DNA of 64,000 nt, taken from Nitrospirae bacterium GWB2_47_37. GTDB lineage: Bacteria; Nitrospirota; Thermodesulfovibrionia; Thermodesulfovibrionales; Dissulfurispiraceae. The notes beneath the pieces were generated by a model that was not told the origin of the DNA, did not search any database, and saw only the letters and a program-made list of their open reading frames with translations. Both the position numbers and the translations under genes were made by a program. The stretch covers positions 62,001 through 126,000 of the forward strand of contig MHDU01000074.1 in assembly GCA_001803635.1 (NCBI GenBank), written 5' to 3'. Of the stretch, positions 17,880-27,126 are shown piece after piece (within the stretch, counting starts at the first letter, position 1; each line of letters begins with the position of its first letter).

Positions 17880-19917
17880 TAATCTCTTAAGGCGGAGCGA
17901 TCTGGTTCTCTCAATCGGAGTTGTCGGCATTTTAGGAGTTATGATCATCCCGATCCCTCCGATATTTTTGGACCTTGCCCTCTCGTTCAGCATCACCCTC
18001 GCTATTATTGTGCTTTTAGTATCTACATCTATTTCAAGGCCGCTCGATTTTTCGGTATTTCCTTCGGTGCTTCTTGTGTCTACGCTGTTGAGGCTTTCGC
18101 TTAACATAGCATCCACGCGGCTTATATTGATGAGAGGCGACGAGGGCATAGAGGCGGCCGGAAAGGTCATTAAGTCCTTTGGAGAATTCGTTGTAGGCGG
18201 CAATTTCGTTGTCGGCTTTGTAATATTTTTTATTCTGGTCATTATCAACTTCGTTGTTATAACAAAAGGCGCGGGAAGGATCGCGGAGGTTTCAGCCCGC
18301 TTTACCCTCGACGCGATGCCGGGCAAACAGATGAGCATCGACGCCGATCTGAACGCGGGACTTATCGACGATGCGGAGGCGCGCAGGCGCAGGCAGGATA
18401 TAAGCAGGGAAGCGGATTTTTACGGCTCCATGGACGGCGCGAGCAAGTTCGTCAGGGGAGACGCCATTGCCGGAATAATCATAATGGTCATTAATATTAT
18501 AGGAGGTTTCCTTATCGGCGTATTGCAGAAGGGAATGCCTATGGCAGAGGCCGCTAAGACTTATACAATACTCACAGTCGGCGACGGCCTTGTCGCCCAG
18601 ATACCGGCGCTTGTAACATCCACGGCCGCCGGTATGATCGTTACGCGGGCCGCCTCGGAAGCCAACCTCGGCGCCGAGGTGATAAAGCAATTGTTTACGA
18701 ATTCAAAGGCATTGGGCGCGACTGCCGGCATACTGGCATTTTTCGGCCTCATACCCGGCCTCCCGCATATACCTTTCCTAATGCTTTCTGCAGTTACCGG
18801 CACAGGGGCTTATTTCCTCGGCAAGGCCGTTAAACGAGAGGAAGAAGCCGCTCTACCTGCGGCAGAAGCTATAAAGCCTGTTGAGACCCTCGAATCGCTG
18901 CTCCCGATAGACGCTCTTTCTCTCGAAATAGGGTACGGACTAATACCGCTTGTTGAAGAAGGTGGGCCGCTTTTAGCGCGAATTAAAGCGGTCAGGAAAC
19001 AGACGGCTACCGATATGGGCTTTATCGTCCCTCCCATCCATATAAAAGACAACCTATCCCTGAAGCCTATGGAATATTCGATACTCATAAAGGGCGTCGA
19101 AGTCGCTTCGGCGGAGGTTATGGTAAATAAGTATTTAGCTATTTCTCCGGGGACGGAAAAGATCAAGATAGAAGGGATACCGGCCGTAGATCCGACTTTC
19201 GGTCTTCCTGCGGTATGGATAGACGAAATAGGCATGGAACGGGCGCAGCTTGCGGGGTATACGGTTGTCGATGTGCCGTCCGTTATCATTACGCATATTA
19301 CCGAGGTGATAAAAAGTTATGCCCATGAATTGCTCGGCAAGCAGGATGTTCAGAAACTGCTCGATAACACTGCAAAGACCCAGCCGAAGGTTGTGGAAGA
19401 CCTGATACCCGGACTTCTGAACCTCAGCGCGGTGCAGCGGGTGCTTCATAATCTCCTCAAGGAGCGCGTGTCGATAAGGGACCTTCAGACAATTCTGGAG
19501 ACCCTTTCCGATTACGCGAGCGCAACTAAGGATCCGGATTTCCTCACGGAATATGTTCGGCAGGCGCTGGCGCGAAGCATAACGAAACAGATACAGAACG
19601 CGGACGGCTCCGTGTCCGTAATCGTGATAGACCCTAAAGTGGAAAGGACCATTATCGAAGCGGTACAAACCACGCCGCAGGGCGCTTATCTCGCGCTTGA
19701 TCCCGCGGCTAACGATAAGATAGTCAACAGCATAAAGAAAAGCTTTGAAGGCGGAGTTTTGAAAGGATACCAGCCTGTGATTCTCTGTTCTCAGGCGATA
19801 AGGAGATTTGTTAAAAAGTTGTCTATAGGCGTTTCGAGCAGCATTATGGTAGTTTCGCATAGTGAAATAGCTCCGAATACAAAGGTATTCTCGATCGGAA
19901 CGATAAAAATGGAATAA
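17872..19917 (+). CDS. flhA: Flagellar export gate protein FlhA
   Basis: 681 residues. Seven to eight membrane helices fill the N-terminal half. The family signature is present (GAGRIAEVSARFTLDAMPGKQMSIDADLNAGLI), followed by conserved Asp in the ion pathway and a large cytoplasmic domain that receives chaperone-substrate complexes. It is the proton-driven export engine. It follows flhB with overlap and precedes flhF by 11 nt. Confidence 0.97.
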   Translation: MLDNLLRRSDLVLSIGVVGILGVMIIPIPPIFLDLALSFSITLAIIVLLVSTSISRPLDFSVFPSVLLVSTLLRLSLNIASTRLILMRGDEGIEAAGKVIKSFGEFVVGGNFVVGFVIFFILVIINFVVITKGAGRIAEVSARFTLDAMPGKQMSIDADLNAGLIDDAEARRRRQDISREADFYGSMDGASKFVRGDAIAGIIIMVINIIGGFLIGVLQKGMPMAEAAKTYTILTVGDGLVAQIPALVTSTAAGMIVTRAASEANLGAEVIKQLFTNSKALGATAGILAFFGLIPGLPHIPFLMLSAVTGTGAYFLGKAVKREEEAALPAAEAIKPVETLESLLPIDALSLEIGYGLIPLVEEGGPLLARIKAVRKQTATDMGFIVPPIHIKDNLSLKPMEYSILIKGVEVASAEVMVNKYLAISPGTEKIKIEGIPAVDPTFGLPAVWIDEIGMERAQLAGYTVVDVPSVIITHITEVIKSYAHELLGKQDVQKLLDNTAKTQPKVVEDLIPGLLNLSAVQRVLHNLLKERVSIRDLQTILETLSDYASATKDPDFLTEYVRQALARSITKQIQNADGSVSVIVIDPKVERTIIEAVQTTPQGAYLALDPAANDKIVNSIKKSFEGGVLKGYQPVILCSQAIRRFVKKLSIGVSSSIMVVSHSEIAPNTKVFSIGTIKME

Positions 19918-19928
19918 AGGGGGGCAGG

Positions 19929-20966
19929 ATGAAGATTAAGAAGTTTGTCGGAAAAAATTTTAAAGAGGCCCTTGAGACCGTGAAAAAGGAACTCGGGCCC
20001 GACGCAATAATACTTTCGAGCAAATCCGCGAAGTCCGGGCCCTTCGGTATTATCAGCAAGGACGCGGTTGAGGTTACTGCCGCTATCGATGAATCCGAGG
20101 ACAGGGAACCCGTAAACGAAAGACAGCCGGTATCGGTGGAGGTCGAGGAGATAATAAGGGAGATAAGGGGGCTCAGGGATGAAATGGGATTTTTGAAAGA
20201 GACCTTGAGGCCTATAGTCCCTACGCTCAGGATTGGAAAGAATAAAAAGGGATTATTCAATCTTTTGGTAAAACAGGGGGTTGACACCCAGTTTGCGATA
20301 ATCTTACTCGAACGCTCCCAGGATTCTCTGGACAGCCTTAAAAACGCCTTAAAAAGAGACCTGAAGATTCAGGGACCGATGAGTGCGGATGATAACGGAC
20401 TTATATTTCTCGGCCCTCCGGGCGTCGGTAAGACCACTACTATGTCTAAAATAGCCCACGTGCTTGCGGCGGAGAAGAAGCATGTAAATCTCATATCCCT
20501 CGATGATAACAGGATAGGCTCGATAGCATACATGAAAGATCTGTCGAGACAGTTGCGCTGTCCGTTAAAGATAATAAGGAAGGTAAGCGATCTGCCGAAG
20601 ATAGTGTATAGGGAGATGGGAAGGGGGCCTATCCTTATAGATACGCCGGGATATGAGTATAAAGGCATACTCGAAGACATAAAGGATCTATTTCCTTCGG
20701 GTTTTCCGGTAAAGAGATGTTTTCTGATGGATGCGACAATGGAGACTCAGGCGGCCGTTAAGGCATGGCAGGGATGCAATATAGATATGATAGATTCCAT
20801 AGGTTTTACGAAACTCGACATGGCTACGCAGTATGGAAACCTCTATAACCTTTCGTTGTTGACGGGCCGTCCTTTATCGTTTATAGCTACCGGCCCCGAC
20901 ATTCCCGACGACATAAGGGTTCCTACTCCGGAATTTCTTGCAGGCCTGATCATCGGAGGTGTTTAA
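19929..20966 (+). CDS. flhF: SRP-type GTPase FlhF
   Basis: 345 residues. The N-terminal B domain (MKIKKFVGKNFKEALETVKKELGPDAIIL) is followed by a helical N domain and a G domain with G1 GPPGVGKTTTMSKIA, DTPGYE (G3) and TKLD (G4). FlhF sets the polar site and number of flagella. It is shorter than the usual 370-450 residues because the linker is short. The stop overlaps the flhG start (TAATG). Confidence 0.96.
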   Translation: MKIKKFVGKNFKEALETVKKELGPDAIILSSKSAKSGPFGIISKDAVEVTAAIDESEDREPVNERQPVSVEVEEIIREIRGLRDEMGFLKETLRPIVPTLRIGKNKKGLFNLLVKQGVDTQFAIILLERSQDSLDSLKNALKRDLKIQGPMSADDNGLIFLGPPGVGKTTTMSKIAHVLAAEKKHVNLISLDDNRIGSIAYMKDLSRQLRCPLKIIRKVSDLPKIVYREMGRGPILIDTPGYEYKGILEDIKDLFPSGFPVKRCFLMDATMETQAAVKAWQGCNIDMIDSIGFTKLDMATQYGNLYNLSLLTGRPLSFIATGPDIPDDIRVPTPEFLAGLIIGGV

Positions 20967-21775
20967 TGAGCGCGAACGGTCCACGTATAATAGCGGTATC
21001 CAGCGGTAAAGGCGGCGTCGGAAAAACCAATTTTACGGCCAACCTTGCCCTGTTTTATGCAAGTCTCAATAAAAAGGTGCTCATACTCGACGCGGATCTG
21101 GGGTTGAGCAATATAGACGTATTGTTCGGAATAGCTCCGAAGTATAATCTCAAGCATGTGCTGTTGGGAGAAAAGAAGATAAAGGATATTATCGTTACCG
21201 GGCCTCTCGGGATAACGATCCTGCCTGCGAGTTCCGGCATCAGGGAGCTTACGAAACTGACGGACGGGCACAGGTTAAAGCTCGTATCGGAACTCGATGA
21301 TTTCGATATGGCTTTCGATGTGTTTTTGATAGACACAGGGGCCGGAATATCCGATAACGTGTTGTTTTTCTGCAGCGCCGCTCAGGAGACAATAGTGGTC
21401 GTAACTCCCGAACCCACATCCATAGCCGATGCCTATGCCCTGATTAAGGTGCTTTCGAGGGACTTCGGAGAAAAGAATTTAAGGATTATGATAAATACGG
21501 CCCGCTCCGAAAAAGAGGCGTTCGACACATTCAGAAAACTGGCGATTGTAGCCGATAAGTTCTTAAATCTTTCCATAGACTATCTGGGATTTTTGCCCTT
21601 CGAGCCGCATGTAAAGGATGCTATTATCGCTCAGAAAGGCTATATTGCCATGTATCCTAACAGCGCTTTCACCAAAAAGCTGGCGCATATAGGCAAAAAG
21701 CTGCTCGATAACCCGCTTAACGAAGTGAAGGGCACTATCCAGTTCTTTTTGAAAAAGGCGTTAAGGGTCGGATAG
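20966..21775 (+). CDS. flhG: MinD-like ATPase FlhG (FleN/YlxH)
   Basis: 269 residues. The deviant Walker A (SSGKGGVGKTNFTANLA) and the DADLGLSNIDVLFG and DTGAGIS motifs place it in the MinD/FlhG group. It lacks an obvious FlrA-binding DQAxxLR motif at the N-terminus. The C-terminal amphipathic region (GTIQFFLKKALRVG) probably binds membrane. It activates FlhF GTPase and limits flagellar number. It is overlapped by flhF upstream. Confidence 0.96.
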   Translation: MSANGPRIIAVSSGKGGVGKTNFTANLALFYASLNKKVLILDADLGLSNIDVLFGIAPKYNLKHVLLGEKKIKDIIVTGPLGITILPASSGIRELTKLTDGHRLKLVSELDDFDMAFDVFLIDTGAGISDNVLFFCSAAQETIVVVTPEPTSIADAYALIKVLSRDFGEKNLRIMINTARSEKEAFDTFRKLAIVADKFLNLSIDYLGFLPFEPHVKDAIIAQKGYIAMYPNSAFTKKLAHIGKKLLDNPLNEVKGTIQFFLKKALRVG

Positions 21776-21845
21776 CAGCCGGATAGTAATAGTAATTGTA
21801 ATTTGCCGTTTTCCGGTGTATTATTATTGCAGAGGCAAGGAAGCC

Positions 21846-24185
21846 ATGAGAGTCGAAAACAGCAAATTGCAATCCATGATGTCTTATTCCGCAGAAGGCG
21901 CTACCGAAAAGGCCAATCCGCAACTCAGCATAGCGTACGTAGTAGGCCACGAACTCGGACATGCGAGCACGAACAGGATGCTTGCGATCTCAAAAGGCGA
22001 GGAAGTAGATCAGAATATAACCTATAAAGTAACCGTAAGGGACGGCAGATTGACGGCCGTCGGCGGCACTACCGAGGCTACGTTTAAAAAGACGGATGTT
22101 AAAAGCCGTAAGCCCGAGACGGTGAGCAAGTCTCAGGAGCCCGGAGTTCAAAGGCCGGCAAAAAATATTACATCGAGCCCGCCGGATACCGCAGTAATCT
22201 ACGGCAGACAAATCCAATCCTTGAAAGTAAAAAGAGAAGAACTTGAGCAAAGGCTTATGGATATGAAAAATGGAGAGAATGCCGAAGGTATTACCGGATT
22301 AGAATCCGAATCCGGCATGCAGGAAACAGGCATGCCGCTGTCTCAGGACTTATCCCTAAGGGATTACATCAAAGATTCCGAACAAGAGAGGATGAAGAGG
22401 GAAATAAAAAGGCTTGAGCAGGATATAAAGGAAGTAAAGACAAATGATGAAGACAGGAAATATGATGATAGTCAGTTAATCGGGTTCGGTCATAAAAGTC
22501 AGGAACAGGCTACAGATCAGCGGCCGCAGACCACTTCACAGGACACAACCCTCAATGGGCTCGTCTTTTTAAACAACTTCAGATTCGTGGAGCAGGAAGT
22601 CCCGCCTGTGGTCTTTATAGACGGCGGCGGTTCTGCGTTAAAGGTAAGGGACGCGCTCGAGGTGCTCGTAAATGAGAAACAGAGGAGAGAGCCTCCCGTA
22701 ATTCAGAGGCTTAATCTCAATCCCGCATTTTATAAAGTAAAGTCTTCTCGATGGGACGAACTCGGGAGTCGTCTCATCGAATTGTATAAATCGAATATCC
22801 CCCTTCTTAGCGCGGAGGGATTCAATACAAATGCGGCTTCTTCATCGGATGAGGAAACGTTAACGGCAGCGGCATCATCGAATGCCGTACCCGGAGTGTA
22901 TAATTTAAAGGTAAACCAACTTGCGAAGGCTCACCGGATAGAATCGGACATTTTTGAGGATACCGGGTCGGAGCTTAATCTTTCAGGAACGATAAACATA
23001 AACGATTTCGATGTTTTGATAGATGAAACGGATTCTCTATACGCCATCGCCGATAAAATCAATTACGGCGAAGACTTAAACAGGAACGGAACGCTCGATT
23101 TCGGAACGGAGACGGATGCGGATAACGACAGGCTTATGGATCAGGGCGAGGACGGCAACCGCAACGGCGTTCTCGATACGAGAGAAGATATTAATTTTAA
23201 CAATGAACTCGACGGCGGCACGGATAAGCACGGCGTGCAGGTTACTATCGCTGAAGGAAAACTTATTTTTACGGCATCCGATACGGGAAAGGAAATAAAC
23301 CTTAAGGACGATAATGATGTACTTAGGGAACTCGGTATCCTGAGCTATGACATATACCCGCTGAATGTAACTTTTAAGCATGAATTACAGCCGGCGCAAA
23401 AAGCGAATATAACCGTCGACGACGTGGAATACGAAATAGACGGCAACGAAATAGCGGGAGCGATAGAGGGAATTACTCTTTCGCTGAAAGGAACGTCTTC
23501 TTCGGAAGTTGCAGTAACGGTATCCGAATCCACGGACGCGGCGTTCTCTAATATCAGCGCTTTCACGGACGATTATAACAATGCAATGAAGTTCCTGAAC
23601 GATCAGATAAAATTCGCAAAGGCATTTTATCAGGACATCGCGGCACAGCGCGTCAGGACGGATCTTATGCACAGCATTGCGGACGATGTAGGCGGCCGGC
23701 CTTCCGATTTCGACAATATAACCGATATCGGCATCTCTGTCGCTAATACCGGCAAAAACAGCATGAATCAGCTTAGTTTGCTGAACCTTTTAAAGAAAGT
23801 AAAGGGAGAGGTTAAGAACAGCTTATCCATGCCTTTGAAGGGGTCAGGCTCGATATTGTCGAGTATAGAAGACCTCGGCATTAAGACAAAAGACGATGAT
23901 ACTATTGAGATTGACGGTGAAAAACTTAGGGAAGTGTTGCAGGCTACTAATGCTGCCGTATCCGCAATGTTCAACAGCGATAGCGGCATTTCGACGAGGC
24001 TGAAAAAACAGCTCGACAGGGAACTTGACGAACGGCTCGGTACGATAGTATTTCAAAATACAGTGATAGCAGTCACGATAAAAACACTCGATTCTCTTCA
24101 GAAGCTGCAGGATTTAAAGGAGACGCTCAGCAATATTAATGAAAGAGGGCGGCTTATATCGTCAAACATTTCCGTAACGGCATAA
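21846..24185 (+). CDS. FliD-like protein with N-terminal SprA-related HEXXH region and Ca-binding-like repeats
   Basis: 779 residues from ATG 21846 (after AAGGAAG). Residues about 25-80 contain a HELGH motif (35-39) followed by KVTVRDGRLTAVGGTTEATF, resembling the SprA-related putative metalloprotease family. A coiled-coil segment lies at about 120-200. From about 300 the sequence is FliD-like: STFNxxAASSSDEETLTAAASSNAVPGVYNLKVNQLAKAH-type region (about 325-365), then a block of DxNxNGxLD units (about 407-460), and a FliD_C-like region (about 515-779) ending in a hook-associated helix. The canonical FliD N-terminal D0 (GLxSGLD...IVxxL) is absent. It could be a modified filament cap or a secreted accessory. 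The protease activity is not demonstrated, and the third zinc ligand is not obvious. Confidence 0.75.
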   Translation: MRVENSKLQSMMSYSAEGATEKANPQLSIAYVVGHELGHASTNRMLAISKGEEVDQNITYKVTVRDGRLTAVGGTTEATFKKTDVKSRKPETVSKSQEPGVQRPAKNITSSPPDTAVIYGRQIQSLKVKREELEQRLMDMKNGENAEGITGLESESGMQETGMPLSQDLSLRDYIKDSEQERMKREIKRLEQDIKEVKTNDEDRKYDDSQLIGFGHKSQEQATDQRPQTTSQDTTLNGLVFLNNFRFVEQEVPPVVFIDGGGSALKVRDALEVLVNEKQRREPPVIQRLNLNPAFYKVKSSRWDELGSRLIELYKSNIPLLSAEGFNTNAASSSDEETLTAAASSNAVPGVYNLKVNQLAKAHRIESDIFEDTGSELNLSGTININDFDVLIDETDSLYAIADKINYGEDLNRNGTLDFGTETDADNDRLMDQGEDGNRNGVLDTREDINFNNELDGGTDKHGVQVTIAEGKLIFTASDTGKEINLKDDNDVLRELGILSYDIYPLNVTFKHELQPAQKANITVDDVEYEIDGNEIAGAIEGITLSLKGTSSSEVAVTVSESTDAAFSNISAFTDDYNNAMKFLNDQIKFAKAFYQDIAAQRVRTDLMHSIADDVGGRPSDFDNITDIGISVANTGKNSMNQLSLLNLLKKVKGEVKNSLSMPLKGSGSILSSIEDLGIKTKDDDTIEIDGEKLREVLQATNAAVSAMFNSDSGISTRLKKQLDRELDERLGTIVFQNTVIAVTIKTLDSLQKLQDLKETLSNINERGRLISSNISVTA

Positions 24186-24236
24186 CCTGCTGATACGCCT
24201 GTAAAAATTTTATAAAATAGTTTATACTAACAATCT

Positions 24237-24995
24237 ATGGACATCGCTACTTTTTTAGGACTGATATTAGGCGTAGGCGCAATTTTTGTCGGCAATATTA
24301 TCGAAGGAGGCAATACTTCGCATCTTGTACAGGGCGCAGCCGCACTTATCGTGTTCGGCGGCACTTTCGGCGCAACCCTGCTGAGTTTTTCGATGCGGGA
24401 TGTCTTCAACGCCTTTAAAGCCCTCGGTCTGGTGTTCGGGGGAAGCCGGCAGTCCCCTTCGGAGGTAATAGAAGAGATACTCGGCATCCTCGTTAAGGCG
24501 AGAAAAATGGGACTTATCGCCCTCGAGTCGGAGGTTAAGAATATAAGCAATCCATTTCTGAGGAGCGGACTGGGCTTTGTCATAGACGGTATGACTCCTG
24601 CGATGATAAAGGACGTCCTCTATCAGGAAATAAGCACTTATGAGGAGAAAATGAAAAACGCGGCCGATGTTTTGGGCGCCGCGGGCGGATACGCTCCTAC
24701 CATAGGAATACTCGGAGCGGTCCTCGGCCTGATTCAGGTCATGAGGAATGTCAGCGATCCGGCAAAGATAGGCGGGGGAATAGCGGTAGCGTTCGTAGCG
24801 ACTATTTACGGCGTCGGATCCGCGAACCTGATATTTTTGCCTATGGCGCGGAAGATAATGAACAGGGTGAAAGAAGAGGCATTTACAAGGGAATTGATAA
24901 TAGAGGGCATAATAGGCATAGAAAGCGGCGTTAATCCTTATTTCCTGAAGACGCGTCTGAATGCGTTCGTTTCGGAGCACGATAAATCGGAGTAA
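24237..24995 (+). CDS. motA: Flagellar stator protein MotA, first set (PomA/MotC-like)
   Basis: 252 residues with four membrane helices. Conserved cytoplasmic segments are seen (GLIALESEVKNISNPFLRSGLGFVIDG), and the channel helices are intact (AAGGYAPTIGILGAVLGLIQVM; GGGIAVAFVATIYGVGSANLIFLPMARKI), with Thr/Ala positions typical of PomA/MotC-type stators. It forms the stator pentamer around MotB. motB follows after 2 nt. Confidence 0.95.
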   Translation: MDIATFLGLILGVGAIFVGNIIEGGNTSHLVQGAAALIVFGGTFGATLLSFSMRDVFNAFKALGLVFGGSRQSPSEVIEEILGILVKARKMGLIALESEVKNISNPFLRSGLGFVIDGMTPAMIKDVLYQEISTYEEKMKNAADVLGAAGGYAPTIGILGAVLGLIQVMRNVSDPAKIGGGIAVAFVATIYGVGSANLIFLPMARKIMNRVKEEAFTRELIIEGIIGIESGVNPYFLKTRLNAFVSEHDKSE

Positions 24996-24997
24996 GC

Positions 24998-25636
24998 ATG
25001 AGAAGAAGGCGCAGGGTATCACATGAAAGACCGAGCCATGAAAGATGGCTGATATCGTATGCCGATTTTATAACCCTCATGTTTACTTTTTTTGTGGCTC
25101 TCTACGCGTTATCTTCGACCGATACAAAAAAAATGGAAAAGTTTTCAGGATCGCTGCGTCAGGCTTTTAAGGTTATAGATGAGCCCATTTCGTTTCAGGA
25201 GGATAAGCACAAGGCCGTTATAGAGGATTTAAGAAAAGTTATTACGGACGTTTCAGGCGTGTCCGTAAAAACAGACCCGAGGGGAATAGTGCTGACATTC
25301 TCGGATACGGCTCTTTTCGCTTCGGGCGCAGCCGACATAAAACAGGAGGCATCCGGAGCCCTTGAAAAGCTTTCAAAGACGATTAACGGGACGCCGGGCA
25401 AAATAACTATAGAAGGACATACCGATAATATACCTATGTCCGGAGGCAAATATGCGTCCAACTGGGAGCTTTCCACTGCGCGGGCCGCGAGCGTCCTGAG
25501 TTTTTTCGTGGGGAGGGGCGTTGACCCGAACAGGTTTTCCATAGCCGGCTATGCCGAATACAGGCCGTTGACGAGCAACGAAACGGAAGAAGGAAGGGCA
25601 AAGAACAGAAGGGTCGAGATGATTATAAGCCAATGA
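24998..25636 (+). CDS. motB: Flagellar stator protein MotB, first set
   Basis: 212 residues. One membrane helix carries the essential ion-binding Asp in SYADFITLMFTFFVALYA. The plug and OmpA-like peptidoglycan-binding domain follow (ITIEGHTDNIPMSGGKYASNWELSTARAASVL, ending NRRVEMII). It anchors stator units to peptidoglycan. It is shorter than the second MotB and lacks a Pro-rich tail. Confidence 0.95.
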   Translation: MRRRRRVSHERPSHERWLISYADFITLMFTFFVALYALSSTDTKKMEKFSGSLRQAFKVIDEPISFQEDKHKAVIEDLRKVITDVSGVSVKTDPRGIVLTFSDTALFASGAADIKQEASGALEKLSKTINGTPGKITIEGHTDNIPMSGGKYASNWELSTARAASVLSFFVGRGVDPNRFSIAGYAEYRPLTSNETEEGRAKNRRVEMIISQ

Positions 25637-25678
25637 GGCAGTTATAATATAATCAGCGGTTGTAAAGGAGCAGGCGGA

Positions 25679-26215
25679 ATGAAAAACAGCGATGACAAAA
25701 GTTTGAAGATGAGGGAATTTTCGAGGGTGGACGCACATATCCCTTTTAGCGTGCGTATTGTCCCTCCCGAAGAGCGGAAGGGCATGCGGTCGAAAATAAC
25801 CGGCGAGTCCATTTTAGCCGAATTCCAGACGCTGACGGATCTCGAAGATAAACTTCTTTCGGATTGGCTCAAGATGCTGAACGCGAAATTAGACGCGATT
25901 ATTAATATGATCACATTTCAGAGGGAAGGATTCGGCTCGCTTCCGTTTATGCAGGTCAATATAAGCGGCGGCGGTTTGAGTTTTTTTTCTCCGGAGAAAT
26001 ACAACATAGGCGATATCATAGAGATGAAGACGATGCTGCCGATGATGCCTCCCGTGGCTATGTATATTTACGGCGAGATCGTAAAGCTCGAAAGCCGTGC
26101 AAACGGCAACATTGTTGCGGTTAAATATATAGAGATCGATGAGGAAATAAGGGACGAGATAGTGAAATTCGTTTTCAGAAGGCAGCGGGAAATGCTCAGG
26201 GAAAAGAGAAAATAA
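25679..26215 (+). CDS. PilZ-domain c-di-GMP receptor protein between the two stator sets
   Basis: 178 residues. RxxxR is present near the N-terminus (REFSR, 12-16) and NxSxxG further on (NISGGG, about 97-102), the two halves of the c-di-GMP-binding signature. The roughly 80 residues between them are helical and charged. The C-terminus completes the PilZ beta barrel (GEIVKLESRANGNIVAVKYIEI). The position between motAB pairs suggests YcgR/FlgZ-like control of stator choice or speed; that is an inference. Confidence 0.85.
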   Translation: MKNSDDKSLKMREFSRVDAHIPFSVRIVPPEERKGMRSKITGESILAEFQTLTDLEDKLLSDWLKMLNAKLDAIINMITFQREGFGSLPFMQVNISGGGLSFFSPEKYNIGDIIEMKTMLPMMPPVAMYIYGEIVKLESRANGNIVAVKYIEIDEEIRDEIVKFVFRRQREMLREKRK

Positions 26216-26235
26216 AAATGAGGGGAAATAGTTAG

Positions 26236-27093
26236 ATGTTGGCGATAATAGGCGCTGTTATTGTTTTGGGTATGGTTATCGGCGGGTATCTCATGGAGCA
26301 CGGGAACCTTGCCCTTCTTTTTCAGCCTGCCGAACTGGTTATTATCGGAGGCGCAGCATTGGGCGCCTTTATAATTTCGTCTCCGATGAAGGTTATAAAG
26401 TCGGTTATCGGCGGTGTTTTTAAGGTATTGGGCGGAAAGGCATATTCAAAAATAGACTATATGGAAGTCCTGATGATGTTTTCGGAGATTTTTGCGAAGA
26501 TAAGGAAGGAGGGGCTCGTTTCCATAGAAGCGGACGTCGATGACCCTGAAAGCAGCAAGATTTTCAGCAATTATCCCAAATTCCTGAAAAACCATCACGC
26601 CTTGATTCTGGTTACGGATACGCTCCGCACAGTCATGACGACGAGCATAGCGCCTCATGAACTGGAATCGCTGATAGATACGGAAATCGAGGCATTGCAT
26701 GAAGAGGAATTGATACCTTCCAGCGCCATAAGCAATATTGCCGACGGCATGCCGGCGCTCGGCATAGTTGCGGCGGTTTTAGGGGTCGTTATTACGATGC
26801 AGAAAATAAGCGAGCCTCCGGAGGTATTGGGCCACAGTATCGGTGCGGCTCTGGTCGGCACATTTTTGGGCGTATTGCTGAGCTACGGGTTTGTAGGGCC
26901 TGTCGGAAGGAATTTAGGCTATTTAGCCAATGAGGAGAAGGAATACCTTAGCGTGCTTAAGACCGGATTGGTCGCGTTTGTCGGAGGCGCTGCCCCGCAG
27001 ATAGCGGTTGAATTCGCAAGAAGAATAATCCCGGCAAGTGTAAAACCCCCCTTTATAGAAGTTGAAGAAGCGATGAGGGAAATGAAGAAATAG
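26236..27093 (+). CDS. Flagellar stator protein MotA, second set (E. coli/LafT-type)
   Basis: 285 residues, the longer MotA class. Four membrane helices, a large cytoplasmic loop (LMMFSEIFAKIRKEGLVSIEADVDDPESSKIFSNYP), the conserved Pro-containing helix DGMPALGIVAAVLGVVITM, and a channel helix (GHSIGAALVGTFLGVLLSYGFVGPV) are all visible. This differs in class from the first MotA, so two stator types are encoded. An AGGGGAAATAGTTAG leader precedes the ATG. Confidence 0.95.
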   Translation: MLAIIGAVIVLGMVIGGYLMEHGNLALLFQPAELVIIGGAALGAFIISSPMKVIKSVIGGVFKVLGGKAYSKIDYMEVLMMFSEIFAKIRKEGLVSIEADVDDPESSKIFSNYPKFLKNHHALILVTDTLRTVMTTSIAPHELESLIDTEIEALHEEELIPSSAISNIADGMPALGIVAAVLGVVITMQKISEPPEVLGHSIGAALVGTFLGVLLSYGFVGPVGRNLGYLANEEKEYLSVLKTGLVAFVGGAAPQIAVEFARRIIPASVKPPFIEVEEAMREMKK

Positions 27094-27126
27094 TTCGGTT
27101 TAAACTGTTCAAACGGTTTCAAGTGT

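Noticed and set aside
24200-24236. Sigma28-type promoter before the first motA
   Set aside because: Only A/T-rich TATACT-like sequence is present; no GCCGATAA-type -10 box with proper spacing was found.
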